Of a stretch of DNA of 64,000 nt, positions 1-13,786 are shown in pieces. Below the pieces are notes generated by a model that saw only the letters and a program-made list of their open reading frames with translations, was not told where the DNA came from and searched no databases. Within the stretch, counting starts at the first letter, position 1; each line of letters begins with the position of its first letter. The stretch comes from Sympetrum striolatum (taxonomy: Eukaryota; Arthropoda; Insecta; Odonata; Libellulidae): NCBI GenBank assembly GCA_947579665.1, contig OX388343.1:87400254-87464253 (forward strand), written 5' to 3'. The translations under genes and the position numbers were made by a program.

Positions 1-887
<887 letters not shown>

Positions 888-3800
888 TCAGAAACTTGTA
901 GTGCTATGACTCCTATTCACTTTCTTTCCAATTACTCGGGAAGATTTTCCTTGCATACTGGAATTAAGGCTAGAAGTGGACGATGGAATGCATGTTGAAG
1001 GGGATGGGTTGATGGCTGGAGAGCCATCTTGGATTATCACATTTGGAGATAGACTTTTTATACATTTAGCTGCTTCCTGAAGTTGCCTCCAGAGGATTTC
1101 ATTCTTGAGTCGTTCGGCATTCAGCTCTCTCCTTAACTGAGCCTTCGTCTTGTTACCAGTTGGACAAAGTAACCCATGAGTAAGAAGCTGGGCAGCAGTT
1201 GGCCTTGCATCTGGGTCTGGATGGATCATTTGCTAAAATAAACAATGTTTTGCAATCACATAAGTCAAACATTAAAAGGAAATCAAAGTATTCATGTGTT
1301 TTACATATCTCAGAATTTATTTTACAGAGGGTGTCTTGGTAATATGAAGTTTGAATTGGTGTTAACCAAGCAACACTAATCCTAGTAATCTAACCTAATC
1401 CTAGAATTATGCTATCATATAGGCTAGAGCTTTTTAAATTCTGTAACTAATGTTTTTACAGCTGTACAGTTAAGAAAATTGAACAACTGCTACTGCCAAA
1501 AACTACTGTAGAATGGGGTGACTTCGGCCACACTGCTCCACAAATTGTAAATTTATAGTACAAAATCTAAAATTTTTGGCTATTGTGGCTGTTTTTATCT
1601 GTGCTTTAGAACATTGTCTGGACATATTGCCAGTAAATCCGTCTTGCTCCTTGCAACATTGACAGTACAATTTTCATGGGAGCTAAATTGAAAATCGTGC
1701 ATTCTCGAGACAAGTATACAAAACCTCAGTTGGGTAACTTCTATGTTAAAGTCAAGTGAGAGAAAATGATCTTATAATTTCATTAGTTCGGTCATAACCA
1801 CAATATAAAAATAGTAAACATATTTGACTTAAGATCTGGTTATTATGGCCACCTATGAAAAAAATCGCAATATTGTGGGGTGACTTAGGCCATGTCTAGG
1901 AACAACCAGGAAGTCAGTGTTAGGCGTTTGTATCAAACGTAAGATGAAAATAGCTTAATAAAAGTGTTATATGAAGTCCATAGTCGAAAAATAACAATTA
2001 AAAAGGCAGCAGAAAAGCAGCAGGTCCTGAGGAGCATTCAGCAAGACGGGAAACATTTGAAGAAAATTGGAGGCCAAACAGTGCTTCTTCGTGAAGAAGA
2101 GATAAAATTAGTGGAAGTGCTATTAAATTTTCTATAAGTATTTGTGATATCCAAATTTTAGTACAAACGTATTTGAACAGTAAAAAGTAAATGTTCAGTG
2201 CCTTGACAATAATTCCAGTAATTGTTTGGGTTTGAAGATTCATTAGTAGAAACAAAACACTGACTCTAAGTTGAAAGAAACTGACTGACTCTAAGGCTAG
2301 AAAAAAAATTTAAAGGGGTTTGAGGGACAGTGAGTAGAAGTTTTCTACAAGAATTTTTATTATTTTTGTTTTTGGAGGAAAAAGATTAAAAAAATGTAAA
2401 AAAGTTACTTTTCTTTTAAAATTTTATAAATTAAGTGGAAAAACGTTATTATGAGTCAATAACTTCTTATCTTAGTACCTATTAAACAATAGATTAAGTA
2501 TAAGAATAACTTAAACATTCTAAAATATAAATATTCGTAACATTAAATATAGTTAATTTTATAGGCAATATTTAAGAAACATATTTAGTGGATGAAGTCC
2601 CCCCTTTGGTTGGGGCACCTGTGGTCTAGGGCTGGGAAAAAAAATCGATAACTTTCGTAGCGATTCTTATCGATACGTTTTCAGCGTTACCGATTTCTAT
2701 CGATTAAAACAGGCTGGGCATGGGCACCTTTTTAAATTCAGCAATATGATGAGCGATGGATTGCATCGATGTTTGTCTGATTACTTCGATGAGTTATCGA
2801 TTTTTGATGAATTTAGAACAGTCCGTTGGCTTGTTTGCTGTTTGACAAGATGGCTACTGTTGCATTACCTATTCAACAAACTTCTCAATGAAAATTATCA
2901 CTTTTAAAAATTGTAATGCTGTAGATTTTGATGCTATTTCACTGTTTAATAAAATAAATAACACGACTTTCTTCAATATATTGTGTCTTTTTTCTCTCCA
3001 ATGTTTCTATCTATTAGATATAGATGCTTCTCCGGATTTATTCATGTACCTTTATAGATAGATAGGATACTAATTCACAGGCAAAACCACAAGCGTCATG
3101 GACTTGAAATTTTTACGACGTATTGGCCATCACGCGTAACCACCAGAAAAAATGCTATTTTGAACCTCAGTGTCATGGGTTCGATTCCAGAGTCCAAAGT
3201 CCCGATTTTTTCCATTTAAATGCATTGCTTTGATTTTCGGGAATTAAACAAATACTTTCCGGATAGGTAGGGAATTAAAACTCTCAGAGCCGATAGATAT
3301 GGTCAGGATCTATCGATAGCATAAATAATATTCTCGGAAAAAGTCCTGGATTCGATGCTAGGACGATGCAAATACATTGAGGTAGTTTTTCATTATTTTT
3401 TTGATGCACTTATTGAATTGATAGGAAGTTTGTGCATGGCTAGAAGATGTATGGTAAAAATTGGTTTACGGAAAAAAATAAGATAAGACCGTATTATTCC
3501 TGGGTTTGATGTCAGAGCACAATAACATTTCTCTCATAAGGAATATAAGGGAGAAGTAGGACGTCAATTGAGGCAGTTGAACACAATATTTCTGCTTGAA
3601 TTTTCACACATAGTTAGAGATGGCGATCTTCTAATGTGTTGCATACGAATTATTACAATAAAGGCCCGGGTTCGATTCCGGGTGGTAAATATATCTCTCA
3701 TTTAAAATACATTGGGGTAGTTTTTCTTAATTTTTTGATGCACTTATCGAAAGGATAGGAAGTTTTCGCTCTGCTAGAAGATGTATATCAAGAATCCGTT

Positions 3801-6800
3801 TAAGAAAGAAAATTAAATAAGACTGTGCTGTTCCTGGGTTCGATGCCAGAGCACATTACAATATCTCACGTAAGGAATATAAGGGAAAAGTAGGACGTCG
3901 TTCGAGGCAGTTGCAGCCAATATTTCTGCTAGAATTTTTTCGCAAAGTTAGAGATGTTGATCTTCTGTTCTGGTGCATAGTAAGTATCACCAGGAAGACC
4001 CGGGTTCGATGCCGGACGGATAAATTTCAGCAAAGTTTAGGAATATTTTCAATCTTTTTTTTCTTTTGAGGACCATCACGATATGATGGCGATATATATA
4101 AATTAGTGTTGTCGATCTGCTTGCAGTATGCATGCTACATTTTATTAGTATATATAGTACACCATGATTTAATATGGAGGTACTATGGAGGGGGAAGTTA
4201 TCGATATTTTATCGATAGAAATCGATAATTTTCCGAAAATTCTCGATACATATCGATAATTTATTTACCGATTTTACCCAGCCCTACTGTGGTCGCTATT
4301 CTTAATTTTTTTAAAACAAATTCCGTTGCTTCAAGAAAAGGTTTTAAATACTATTTGCATGAATAAAAGTTACCTCCATTTAATTTTAATTTTCTGTGCT
4401 TATAGAATGTAATTGAATAGAGAAATATTAAAAAAAAACCCTAAAAAACGGCCAAAGTCACCCCATTCTACGGTATCCCACAAAAAATTTAAATTACAGA
4501 AATTTGAGCATAAAAGAATTTTCCAAAAAATACATAATACTATAGTATTGCTTCTTACATGATGTAAAAATGACTTGACAGCAAAGTCTCACTTTTTCAA
4601 TATTCTGAAACCAACCACAACCAATTTTGTCTTAAACCCAATAAACACAGATTGGAAGGTGGTAATGGTATCTAAAAGTATATCCTACTAAAAACAAGGG
4701 GAACCAATATTATTGCAAATCTATTAGAAAATCCACTAGATGAAAGTAGAATGCTACAAGGGGAGGTCTCACGGATATGTTACTTCAGCAACCTATCCAA
4801 GCTCATTTTCCAAAAACTATCAGCCCCATCCTTCATATCACAATAAACATGCAATCGTAAAAGCTTAGAAAAGAATCCCATAATGTGGAGATGATAGGCA
4901 TTTTCAATTCAACAGAGATGTTAATGAAACATGGACCAGAAAAGATCATAACAAAACAAAGGAGGCAAGGATCTACTATACTCTCTTCCTTCCCAACATA
5001 GAAGGAATAGCATAGTAGTTAAACTGAGAAAATCTAACTACTAAGAAAAGTGTAAAATAAATTTTTTAATTGCCTCCATAACTTAAAAATGATATTAAGT
5101 AATTGCAAGTCTTCAGCAAGGAAGAGAATTGAGAACGATGAGAAAATTAAAGAAAATGAACAAGGAGATATAAAATTCATAATGAGGTAATAACTACAAG
5201 TAAAAACATTACAACAACTTACCTTTAACAAGTCGTTAAAATCTGGAGAATATGGAGGTAATACTGGAAGAACACCATTCCTAATCTCATGCCACTGATC
5301 TCCATTCTTGGGAAGAGGCCTACCTCCTCCTGCCTCATACATGGTTAATCCTAAGGAAAACAGGAGTCCAATTAACATTCATTTAGTAAAAGTAAATGAA
5401 TAATTTAAAAACAATTAGCAACACTATATCAAATAATAAACAAAAAAACTCACTCTAGGATTTTATGGGGTTGAGTGTAAGACTAATCATTCAACTTGCG
5501 TGCAAGTCTAACAAAGATGCCGTAATCATGCACAACTCATATTGTTCACAAAGCATTGCCTCGAAAATTTCAATCAAGTAAGGACTTGCAAGATGTCATC
5601 AGCTTAAGGGAAATAATTTAGCTAACATGTGTATTTCTAGTTGTTGAAATATGCATTTACTTAAATAAGATTTCTATTTATTATAGTTATATTACAGAGT
5701 TTAGGAGTGGATAAAAAGAAGGTAAGTATTTGAAGATACGCATTTAAAATCTGAAGAGCTGAGAACTTAATTACTAAACGAATTCGCTTTCAGAATAAAT
5801 TTAAATGACCTGTAACATTAGAAAGCAGTTAATTTCATAAATTGACAGGTAGCCCTTGCATCCACTGTGGTAAGCACATGCGACTTGACCGACTCTTACA
5901 GTACAAGACATTTGTTTTGGGAAGAGTCATGAATGGCTGCAGTAGCTGGTTCTCACTTGGTTGAGAATACGATAGAAGCAGTTGTTGGTCATACTTTTGT
6001 CACTTCGAGAATCCAGCTTAAAGTCAGTGTTTCGTAGAATAAGTTAATTCTAAACTCCTAAAATTTAGACATGCACTTAATTCTTGAAATCATTGTCAAC
6101 AAAAAATTAACCTTTTCTTGCAAGTTAAAGTGATTGCTACAAAAAAATAAAAATTACGAATTAAAAACAATAAATTATACGCATATATATCTGCAACATG
6201 ATTGAACTCACTTTAAGAATAATAACAAGTAGGACATCACGTGATATACAGGGGTATATAATATTAAGGATTAAAGTTTTTATTAGCACATACACCTTTT
6301 GATTTTCCTAACAATATGGCACCAAAATGCAAATATAATATTACATAAATATTAAATAATTGTTGACATAAAATCATCTACTACCATGCATATCACTTAA
6401 AAACACAAATGTATAACTTTAGCCATAACCTTTGATTGACAATAATATTTGAGTATTAAAATATAAGGGTATCAATCACCTTTAAATTTCATTAATTTCC
6501 ATATTGATTTTAATTTTAATTAAGAGCATGTTCACTCAGCAATTTCAATAATCAATTATTCACAAAGGATGTGTTTGAATGTAGACGCATAAAATTTACA
6601 ATTAATGCAATTTTTTATAAAAAAATGATTGATTAAGGCAAATTCTAGCCGTTAACTCCAACAAAAAACTTTACATATATAGCATTGAGAATTACATAGA
6701 ATTTGGTGATGCTTAAGCGATGGATAGTATTCTATAGAGAAATATCATTCAAAGATAAGATATTCATAAAATAAGTTCATGTGACATCAGCAGGCTTTGC

Positions 6801-9800
6801 CAGAAGACCACATATTAATGAATAAGAAAGCTCTTCCTGGACTGAACATAAATATAGCATAAAAATTGGAAAGGAATAACATTTAGGAGATGAAAAAATA
6901 TGAAATTAACATACCTAAAGCAAAGATATCAGCCTTGGTCAGATGTGCAAAATTTTCTTCCAAAATCTCTTTAGGCAAATATCTGCAGTCTCCTTCCTCA
7001 ACTTGGGGATTGGTGACTGAAGTAACGTGTCCCAGATCACCTGCAATGAATCAAAACACACAATATGAATACAAGATAAAATATCAAAAAGGAAAATTAG
7101 AAATAATACAGTTTGACCTTAATAAGTCTATTAGAAGTAGAGATGGCAAAGTTTTATCTTTGAATCAAGAAGCTATATTCATCTTAAACTAAAATACTCA
7201 ATCACAAGAATTAGATGGCATAAATAAAACAACGCTGCTACTACTACTACAGTCTAATATAATTTGTTTAGATAAAAAATTAGCACTGAAGAACACACAA
7301 GTATTCCACTTTTGTTCATTTAGTACACAATCAAAAGCAACAACATGAGAGATAATCATTGCCATATGGATACAAAAAGAAATCATTAAATTATTATTAA
7401 TATTAAATTAAAAGTCTTCACAATGTATACATCAAAGATCAATAAAATAGCATACCAATACATTCACATTTTCTAAGCCACAATTTTAAGTAATCAATGT
7501 CAAGGAAAAAATCATTAAAACATAAGCATAAACAAAGAGTCACTAAGGCTTAGAAATAGATTCTTGAAGATTTATTACATTCATTCGTTAAGAAATGAGA
7601 CTCGTGGAATAAGAGTGACAATTTTTAGATGTTTAAAATGATAAGCTAAATACACAAATTCCAACCCTATATATCACGAGAAATATGTAATTTGTCAGTT
7701 ATCCCTACAACAAAGAATAATAAACAAAGAATTTTATCAACAGAAACACATCTATCTGAACCTCAACCCATTCTATGGAAAGGCTCACATGATATTAGTT
7801 GCACACACTTACTGGAAATAGGAATTTAAGTTGAAATGATTAAGTAAATGAAGAAAAAAAATGGTAATTTAACATGTCAAAGAAACTTACCAATCTTATA
7901 GGTAACTTCCTCTTCTGATACTTCTTCCTCAAAACCATCATCAGCCGAGTCATAATTGATAGCATGCAACCTCCTTTCACGGGATATGAATACATTTCCA
8001 GGTTTAATGTCCATGTGAACAAGCTGCATTGAATGTATGTACCTATTATGTTGATGAAACATAATTAAATTAGTAAACAGCAAGAATTTCATAAGTAACT
8101 AAATTAATGTAGTAAATACCTTAAAAAATCTGAAAGTAAGAGAATAATTACTTTCATCATAGACAACACTTACTCTTGTCCTCATACCAGTTGCATTAAA
8201 TGGAATACAACATGTATCTACAAAGATAACCTACATTCACTCAAATATGTTTTCAGCTAAGATGCAATTCTGTCATATACATCACAGTTTTGCAACCATA
8301 AGTCTCCTGCAGTGGGCATGAACACCTTAATAATATATTTTACGTTATTTAATATAAGCAACATAATTTAATAAAAAAGTTATACAACATAGTAGTATAA
8401 TTTAAAGCACAATTTTTATATTAGGTGTTTAAACAGTTTCAAACCGTCTTAAAATATTTAATGGTAAAAATCCCACTCAACCACAGATCCAAAAAAACCT
8501 TAATTGCTAAAATATTTCATGAAATAAATGTTAATATAGGATAAGATATTTTCATGGTTTAAAAGAATTTCTTAGTAAAATTCCTAAATTAAAGAAATAA
8601 TTTAAACCTAGACTTCAACACGTGGTCATAAAAGAAAATGACTCAACTTTTTCCCCAAAGCAAAATCATATAATAATGAGCAGGCATGCACAACAACATT
8701 TGAATTTACAAACACCAAAATTATATCCCTTTAAAGTATACAAAATTACAACAAGGGAACATTTTTCTAAATACATCCCCATATTGTAGGGTAAACATAC
8801 TCAATAGCAAATTTCATGTTTGGCAAAGAGATTTACTTTCACTTTTATTTATTCTTGAATTCCTACTATTAGAATATTGGCAATGAATTATTAATTCGCA
8901 AGAGTGACTCAAAGACAAACTCATTACAAACAAATCAACAAAAAAAATCAACTTGACGTTGACCGATCATTCTTCACAATTAATTCATCAGACAAACTTA
9001 AACATCTAGAACCAGAGCAAAAATGCCAAAACTTAATCTTGAAAACTAAAAGCAATTATTTATATGACATTCAGTTTAAAAATTGATCCTTCAATTGAAA
9101 ATTTCATCAAACTTTATGTTGGGAAAAACTGAGCTAAAAGAATGACAAAATTACAAAAATATCAGAGACCAATTCGAGTTCAAGAATGTAGCAATCATCT
9201 GAAAGAAGATGGACTAGGCTAAGAGACAACTTTATACTAGCCATAACATTTACATTAGGTTTAATAAACAATCATGACACAAACTTTGATTAAAATGCTA
9301 ACAGTGAGTATTGTTACACATAATTAAGTTATGTTGAAACAATAGCTGGTTCTCTAGTTTTTGTGAGCATAGATCTTTGCACTGTGTCCAATGTACTGAA
9401 CAACTTTATCACCAACACTGCAAAGTTTATTACATCATTCTCATTTGCTCTTCACAGAAACTAGTTAATAGTAAATTGGATTCCTTTCATTGGATGGTTA
9501 AGAAATTTAGTTATACAACAACCTTTGTTTACATAACATTTTAAAAGCTTACAGTAGAAAATAATTGGAACAGCTACAGGCATAATATCAGAAACCTGGC
9601 TAGTAGACAGAATCTATGGTTCATTGGAAATTGGGGTACAAGCTTACTTCATAATCATGCTAAACAATATTCTGAGCAAAGTAGCAACATGAATGTTATA
9701 AGACACAATTCAATTTATATAACAGGGGGAAAAGTTGATCAATTAGGTGTAAACAAGTCTCAATAGCTAAAATATTATTATTTATTAGTATAACTAATTC

Positions 9801-11702
9801 AATGACACAGAATTTGAATCTAAAGTTTACTATAATTATCATTTTGTGCTTTGTGACAGGCAGAACAGATCAAAACAAGGACTGGCAAGCCAACTGCAGG
9901 AGATTATTTTACTGAGGCTATATTAATTATTTAATGAAAAATGTTTAATCATATTCCTAATAATGACAGACATGGAATACTTTGCCAAGCATAATAATAT
10001 AGAACCTGAAATTTCAAAATAATTGACTGCTACAGATAATGACAGGTAAGTAAACATTATTCTGGTAGTATAAGGGTGAAACTACAACATATTTTTTTAA
10101 ATCATAAATATTAAGAAAAAAATTATATCAAATAAAAATAATAAGAAAAACAATACCTTAAGCCTTCAGCAACATGCATTAAAATGAGCCTCAACTGAGC
10201 CTCGGATGGATGACTACCAGCTTTCCTGTCAGCAAGTATAGCATCTGCAAGACTCCCACCATTGCAATATTCATTCTGAATGATCATGTGATTATCTTCT
10301 GCCCAAGCTGAATAATATCGAACGACATTTTGATGTTTCCCTAGCACCGCATGAGCATAAACTTCATTAAGAGCCGTTTTTCTGAGGGGCAAAAGATGGA
10401 AATTTGTCAAAGTCATGAGAATAACATCACAAACATTTGTATAATGAATGAAGCTATTAAAATAAAGAATTACTCACTCATTTACACTCCCAGCTACTGG
10501 TTTCGTACTTTTCTTTATTGCATAAACACATCCGTCAAGACGATTTATACATTTATAAACGGTTCCGAATTCCCCTGTTCCGATGGTTTCGATTTCATGA
10601 AATTCTTGATGATACCGGGATATGTTAGATTCATACAAAGCTATTCTTTTAGTTGGTTGTTCAGTTTCTACATCAGATCCTTCGGAATCATCATCCACAC
10701 ACATGCTTGTTTCACAGGGCGAACTAGCAAGCAAAATAGACACGATAAGATTAATATTACCCCGACAACATCATGTTAAATTCATTTACAGTAATAAGGC
10801 AAAATTCGACTTAAGTCTCAAAAATCCGAACAATTCAAAAGCAGTATTGTTAACTGCATTTATGTAGTATGCTATTATTTAAGGAATCTCATTGCAAATT
10901 CCGACAATACTGTTTCAAACAAATTTAAATCCTTCTATGAAGAATATTATTTACAAAATTTTTGAACAACAATGAAATGAAAAACTGTCAGACGTTATCG
11001 TAAGACGTTAACTTATCTCCTGCAAATATTATTGTTATTCAATTAAGGGCAGTGCCTTGCGCCACAACGAATTGAATATTACGAAATCATACGATATGTA
11101 ACGGAAAACATCTCAGAAAGGAAAACAATGACCGGTGTTCCACAAACTTACCCATTAAGACTCCTTTTAGAGCGCGTACGCTTTTTAGACGCCAAAAACA
11201 TTCCATTTGGAGTAAAAGGATTAAAATTGGCAGCAGGCCTTTCAGGTTGGGCATATGCACTAGCAAAACCTCTAGGTTTATCGGCACAACGGAAGATTCT
11301 GCTTCTTGGTGAAGGAGTGAGGGTGTTTGAACTCTTTTCGATTAAAGTTTTAGGGGTGGCAGGCGAATCAAACAATCTCAATGCTCTCACTCGCTTGTAT
11401 GGGGGTGAATTCGACAGAATTCTCCGGTCATTTACACTGTTTGGCGTACTAACTTCACAACCACACTCAGTATCGTTGACTCCGTTGTTGTGCCTAGGTC
11501 CAAATAAACGTCTGGGTCGAGTAGAAAATTCGAGCTTTCTAGGACTACATATTCTAGGGAGAGGGCTGGCACTAATTTCTTCATTTGAGGAATCGAGGAC
11601 TTCACCGACGTCACATCCAGAGCTCAGAGTTTGAACACTTACATTAAATTCTTCATTGTCATACTCACATACGTCAAAGTTAATTTTTTCACACGCGTTC
11701 AT
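888..11702 (-). CDS. wee1: Wee1-type CDK-inhibitory tyrosine kinase, 7 coding exons, 590 aa
   Basis: Coding exons: 11702-11152, 10723-10478, 10381-10157, 8042-7891, 7040-6915, 5350-5223, 1232-888. All introns are GT-AG, all phases agree, and the total is 1773 nt (590 codons plus stop). Wee1 kinases phosphorylate the inhibitory tyrosine of Cdk1 and hold cells before mitosis, mainly in the nucleus. Seen: glycine loop GTGEFG (about 232-237), AIK lysine (about 254), EVYAHAVLG helix-C region, [12 protein letters not shown], the Wee1-style catalytic loop HMDIKPGN (Asp about 352), DLGH in place of DFG (about 393), the [14 protein letters not shown] block, and a C-terminal coiled coil (about 506-533) ending in IGKKVNRS. 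The N-terminal half is Ser/Pro-rich with several SP/TP sites and the NPFTP motif known in animal Wee1. Length is normal for metazoan Wee1. It is not the Myt1 paralogue: there is no membrane segment after the kinase domain. The last intron (1233-5222) carries nested transposons. Confidence 0.96.
2627..4286. mobile_element. Non-autonomous hAT-type element, 1.66 kb, nested in the pogo element
   Basis: The left end TAGGGCTGGG (2627-2636) and right end CCCAGCCCTA (4277-4286) are perfect inverted repeats, with looser similarity continuing inward through ATCGATAA-rich sequence. Perfect 8-bp direct repeats CTGTGGTC flank it (2619-2626 and 4287-4294), which is the hAT target-site length. I see no transposase frame. 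The inside is made of tandem units with tRNA B-box-like motifs and several TATCGATA octamers. Superfamily placement rests on the TIR sequence and the target duplication. Confidence 0.88.
3343..4030 (+). repeat. Tandem repeat of about 330-340 bp inside the hAT element, with tRNA B-box-like motifs
   Basis: About two units. Shared blocks include ATACATTG[A/G]GGTAGTTTTT (near 3373 and 3700), GATGCACTTAT plus GATAGGAAGTTT, AAGTAGGACGTC (near 3553 and 3888) and AGTTAGAGATG (near 3612 and 3948). Matches to the pol III B box GGTTCGATTCC and close variants occur near 3346, 3503, 3668, 3836 and 4003, and another lies at about 3179 before the array. No convincing full tRNA cloverleaf was found. Confidence 0.7.
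5351..10156 (-). other. Wee1 internal introns
   Basis: The introns are 5351-6914, 7041-7890 and 8043-10156, and are AT-rich. I see no further exon, RNA gene or clear transposon in them. The short open frames here are not supported as genes. Confidence 0.6.
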
Positions 11703-11900
11703 TATGGTTTAGACAACGTAGTCTCGCAAAATCAGCCAAATAAAGGGAAACATCAGGCACTATCACTTGGCCATTCAAACCAGCACGCTTTCCAATTACA
11801 ATGGCGGGTGTTCTGATGCATGATGGGAACATTCAGTTACAGCGGTGATGCTCTCCTTTCAAAAATAGTTCAAATTTCTACCAGCAGAGGGTAGTTAAAT
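11703..11900 (-). promoter_or_regulatory. Wee1 5' UTR and probable core promoter
   Basis: This is a modestly GC-richer stretch directly upstream of the wee1 start codon. There is no canonical TATA box at the right spacing. The start at 11702 is the first ATG of a long open first exon whose donor joins exon 2 in phase. Confidence 0.4.
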
Positions 11901-13573
11901 AGCTATTCGAGACGTTGATATTTTTAAATGATTTAAATTTAACGATTCTAAGCTTGCAACGCAGTTTCTTATGTCGTAAAAACTTTAGGTTCTAATGAAT
12001 ATTAATTATAACAGTAGATCTAAGTTAGCTGAATTTGAAAGAGGTTAATTTATGTAGTTTTTGAACGTTGAAGACAATATTTTGGTAATGACTCCACACT
12101 GTAATTACGAATAGATTTATTTAGAAAAAATCCATATTTACAATAAAACTAATTTTTAATCGCCGTGCCACAATAAATTTAAGTGCTTCTTAAACCAGTT
12201 CGTTTTAGCAAAATCTGCATTATGCTTTCCACGAAAAAGCCAAAAACAATGCTGAAGCTCACCATATTAACATGTAAGTCTTTATTTTCGACATCATTAC
12301 AAATGCCACACAACCAGTATTACTTGAGAAATTCACTTGGAATGCCCTAATGATAAAACAGTCTCTCGGCGATGTGCTACTCATGAAAATATTTCCAGAG
12401 ACTTACCAGCAGTAAATTTTCTTTCCACAAGATTTAACTACTGGTCGACCTATGTTTTCGTTTTTTCATTAGGGCTTATGGACAGCATTCCCTTCTTTAA
12501 CAATTATATAGTATTAAAATTTCCAGTCTTATAAAAGCTTGCCGTAAAAATGTGTATCAGTATGTAGCAAAATTAATATGCCTTTTGAAATAGCCTCATA
12601 ACAGTGATAAGGGTTAGAGTAAGAAATTAGTAGATTAAAATTCAATACAGCCAAATATTACAACAGATGAATAGTAATTTGTAATTTATTACAACTGGGC
12701 TGGAATTTAATTGAGCTCACGTCATCATTATGACATTCAATTGGGATTATGAAGCCTAAATCCTTAATTGGATATGGTCTATACTTTTGTATATTTTTAA
12801 GGTACACGCACACTTTATTACAAAGTAAATACAAGATCATGTTTATTAAAAGTTAAGAGAATCGAATCATAAAGCGGAACATTCAATATGAAAACAGGAT
12901 CGTACTTCTTAGATTTCTTTCCGTGCAAACCATCAAAATTTATTTACAAAGTAGGTTCTTATTAAGTTAAAAATATTTTGACGATGAAGCAACAATAAAA
13001 AGAGTAAAGTCATGTGCGAAAAGAATGTATACTAAATAGAGAAATGTAATTGTTGTTTGGAAAGGTAAAAATGAAATTCAGGGAATTGACTAGAGCATTC
13101 TCTCAGTTCAAGTTTCAAGCCTGCAATTCAACGTGTTATTTAAGAAGGCATTGCAAACCGCAGTCGTTGTCGTGATTCTTACTTCTCCTGATTTGAGCCA
13201 CTCCACCAATAATGCAACTGTGGAAAAGAAAAAAACTTCATTATCATTAATATCTAATAAAACAGCTTACAATTTTTTTGTTCATTTTATTTTTAACCCT
13301 AGGTATCTTGATCAAATTTCTGAGAAGAAGAATTAAAAATTGGTGAATGGTTTTACATAGTGGTGTAAAAGACTGCCAGAAGTATTTTACAGCTAAAGAT
13401 ATTCCTTGGTGTAAGATTGTAAAAAAATTATTCTAAACGATAGCTTACCATTGAAAATGACTTAAGTATTTGACAGTTGCTTTTAAGAGATCTTAATCCA
13501 AAATCAAGGTTTAAGAAAAATGCATCCATTAAATGTTGGAAGTATCGCAGTATATTGATGAAAAAACCAATCA
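11901..13573. other. Intergenic, no supported gene
   Basis: AT-rich sequence between wee1 and the small frame at 13574. A plus-strand frame at 13133-13336 starts with a hydrophobic stretch that could resemble a signal peptide, but it has no homology, promoter or splice support. Confidence 0.5.
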
Positions 13574-13786
13574 TTATTGCTCATCAATCAAAGCTTGCCA
13601 CAAAGCAAATAAGGTGTCAGCATTAAAGACATCTTCAAGAGAATCAAAAAGAGGTTGAGTATTAACTTGCTCTCCTCTAAGCTTGTATATCTCATACCAA
13701 GTTGTTACATGTCTCCAATATAACATCCAATTGGATGCAAAAAACCTAGCAGTTACTGCTTCCAACATTCCATTCCTCTTTGTCAT
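13574..13786 (-). CDS. Unrecognised short reading frame or terminal exon, 70 aa
   Basis: The minus-strand frame starts at an ATG and ends in TAA. Composition looks protein-like: four Trp, amphipathic blocks such as LYWRHVTTWYEIYKL and DTLFALWQALIDEQ, and few low-complexity residues, in a region where random frames are Lys/Ile/Asn-rich. A TAA lies four codons upstream in frame, and a possible acceptor (AATAAG) lies about 13 bases upstream, so it could be a complete small gene, the last exon of a gene, or a transposon relic. It lies about 0.9 kb downstream of the kelch gene's stop on the same strand. I do not recognise the family. Confidence 0.4.
   Translation of the reverse strand: MTKRNGMLEAVTARFFASNWMLYWRHVTTWYEIYKLRGEQVNTQPLFDSLEDVFNADTLFALWQALIDEQ

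Larger units (their letters stand above)
1506..4473 (+). mobile_element. Degenerate pogo-like DNA transposon, interrupted by a hAT element
   Basis: The ends are inverted repeats of about 24 bp: CTGTAGAATGGGGTGACTTC and on at 1506, and its complement ending at 4473. TA lies on each side (1504-1505 and 4474-4475), the usual pogo/Tc1-mariner target. From an ATG at 1892 one plus-strand frame, with a single stop codon, encodes a Psq-type helix-turn-helix N-terminus (IKKAAEK..., then [12 protein letters not shown], then [11 protein letters not shown]), as found at the start of pogo transposases. No DDE catalytic domain remains. Removing the hAT insert leaves about 1.3 kb, so this is a non-autonomous or deleted copy. 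It sits in wee1's last intron. Confidence 0.82.

Noticed and set aside
11128..11634. Long plus-strand open frame opposite wee1 exon 1
   Set aside because: It is antisense to a first exon with clear Wee1 motifs and matching splice phase. It is open only because of the codon composition of the real strand.
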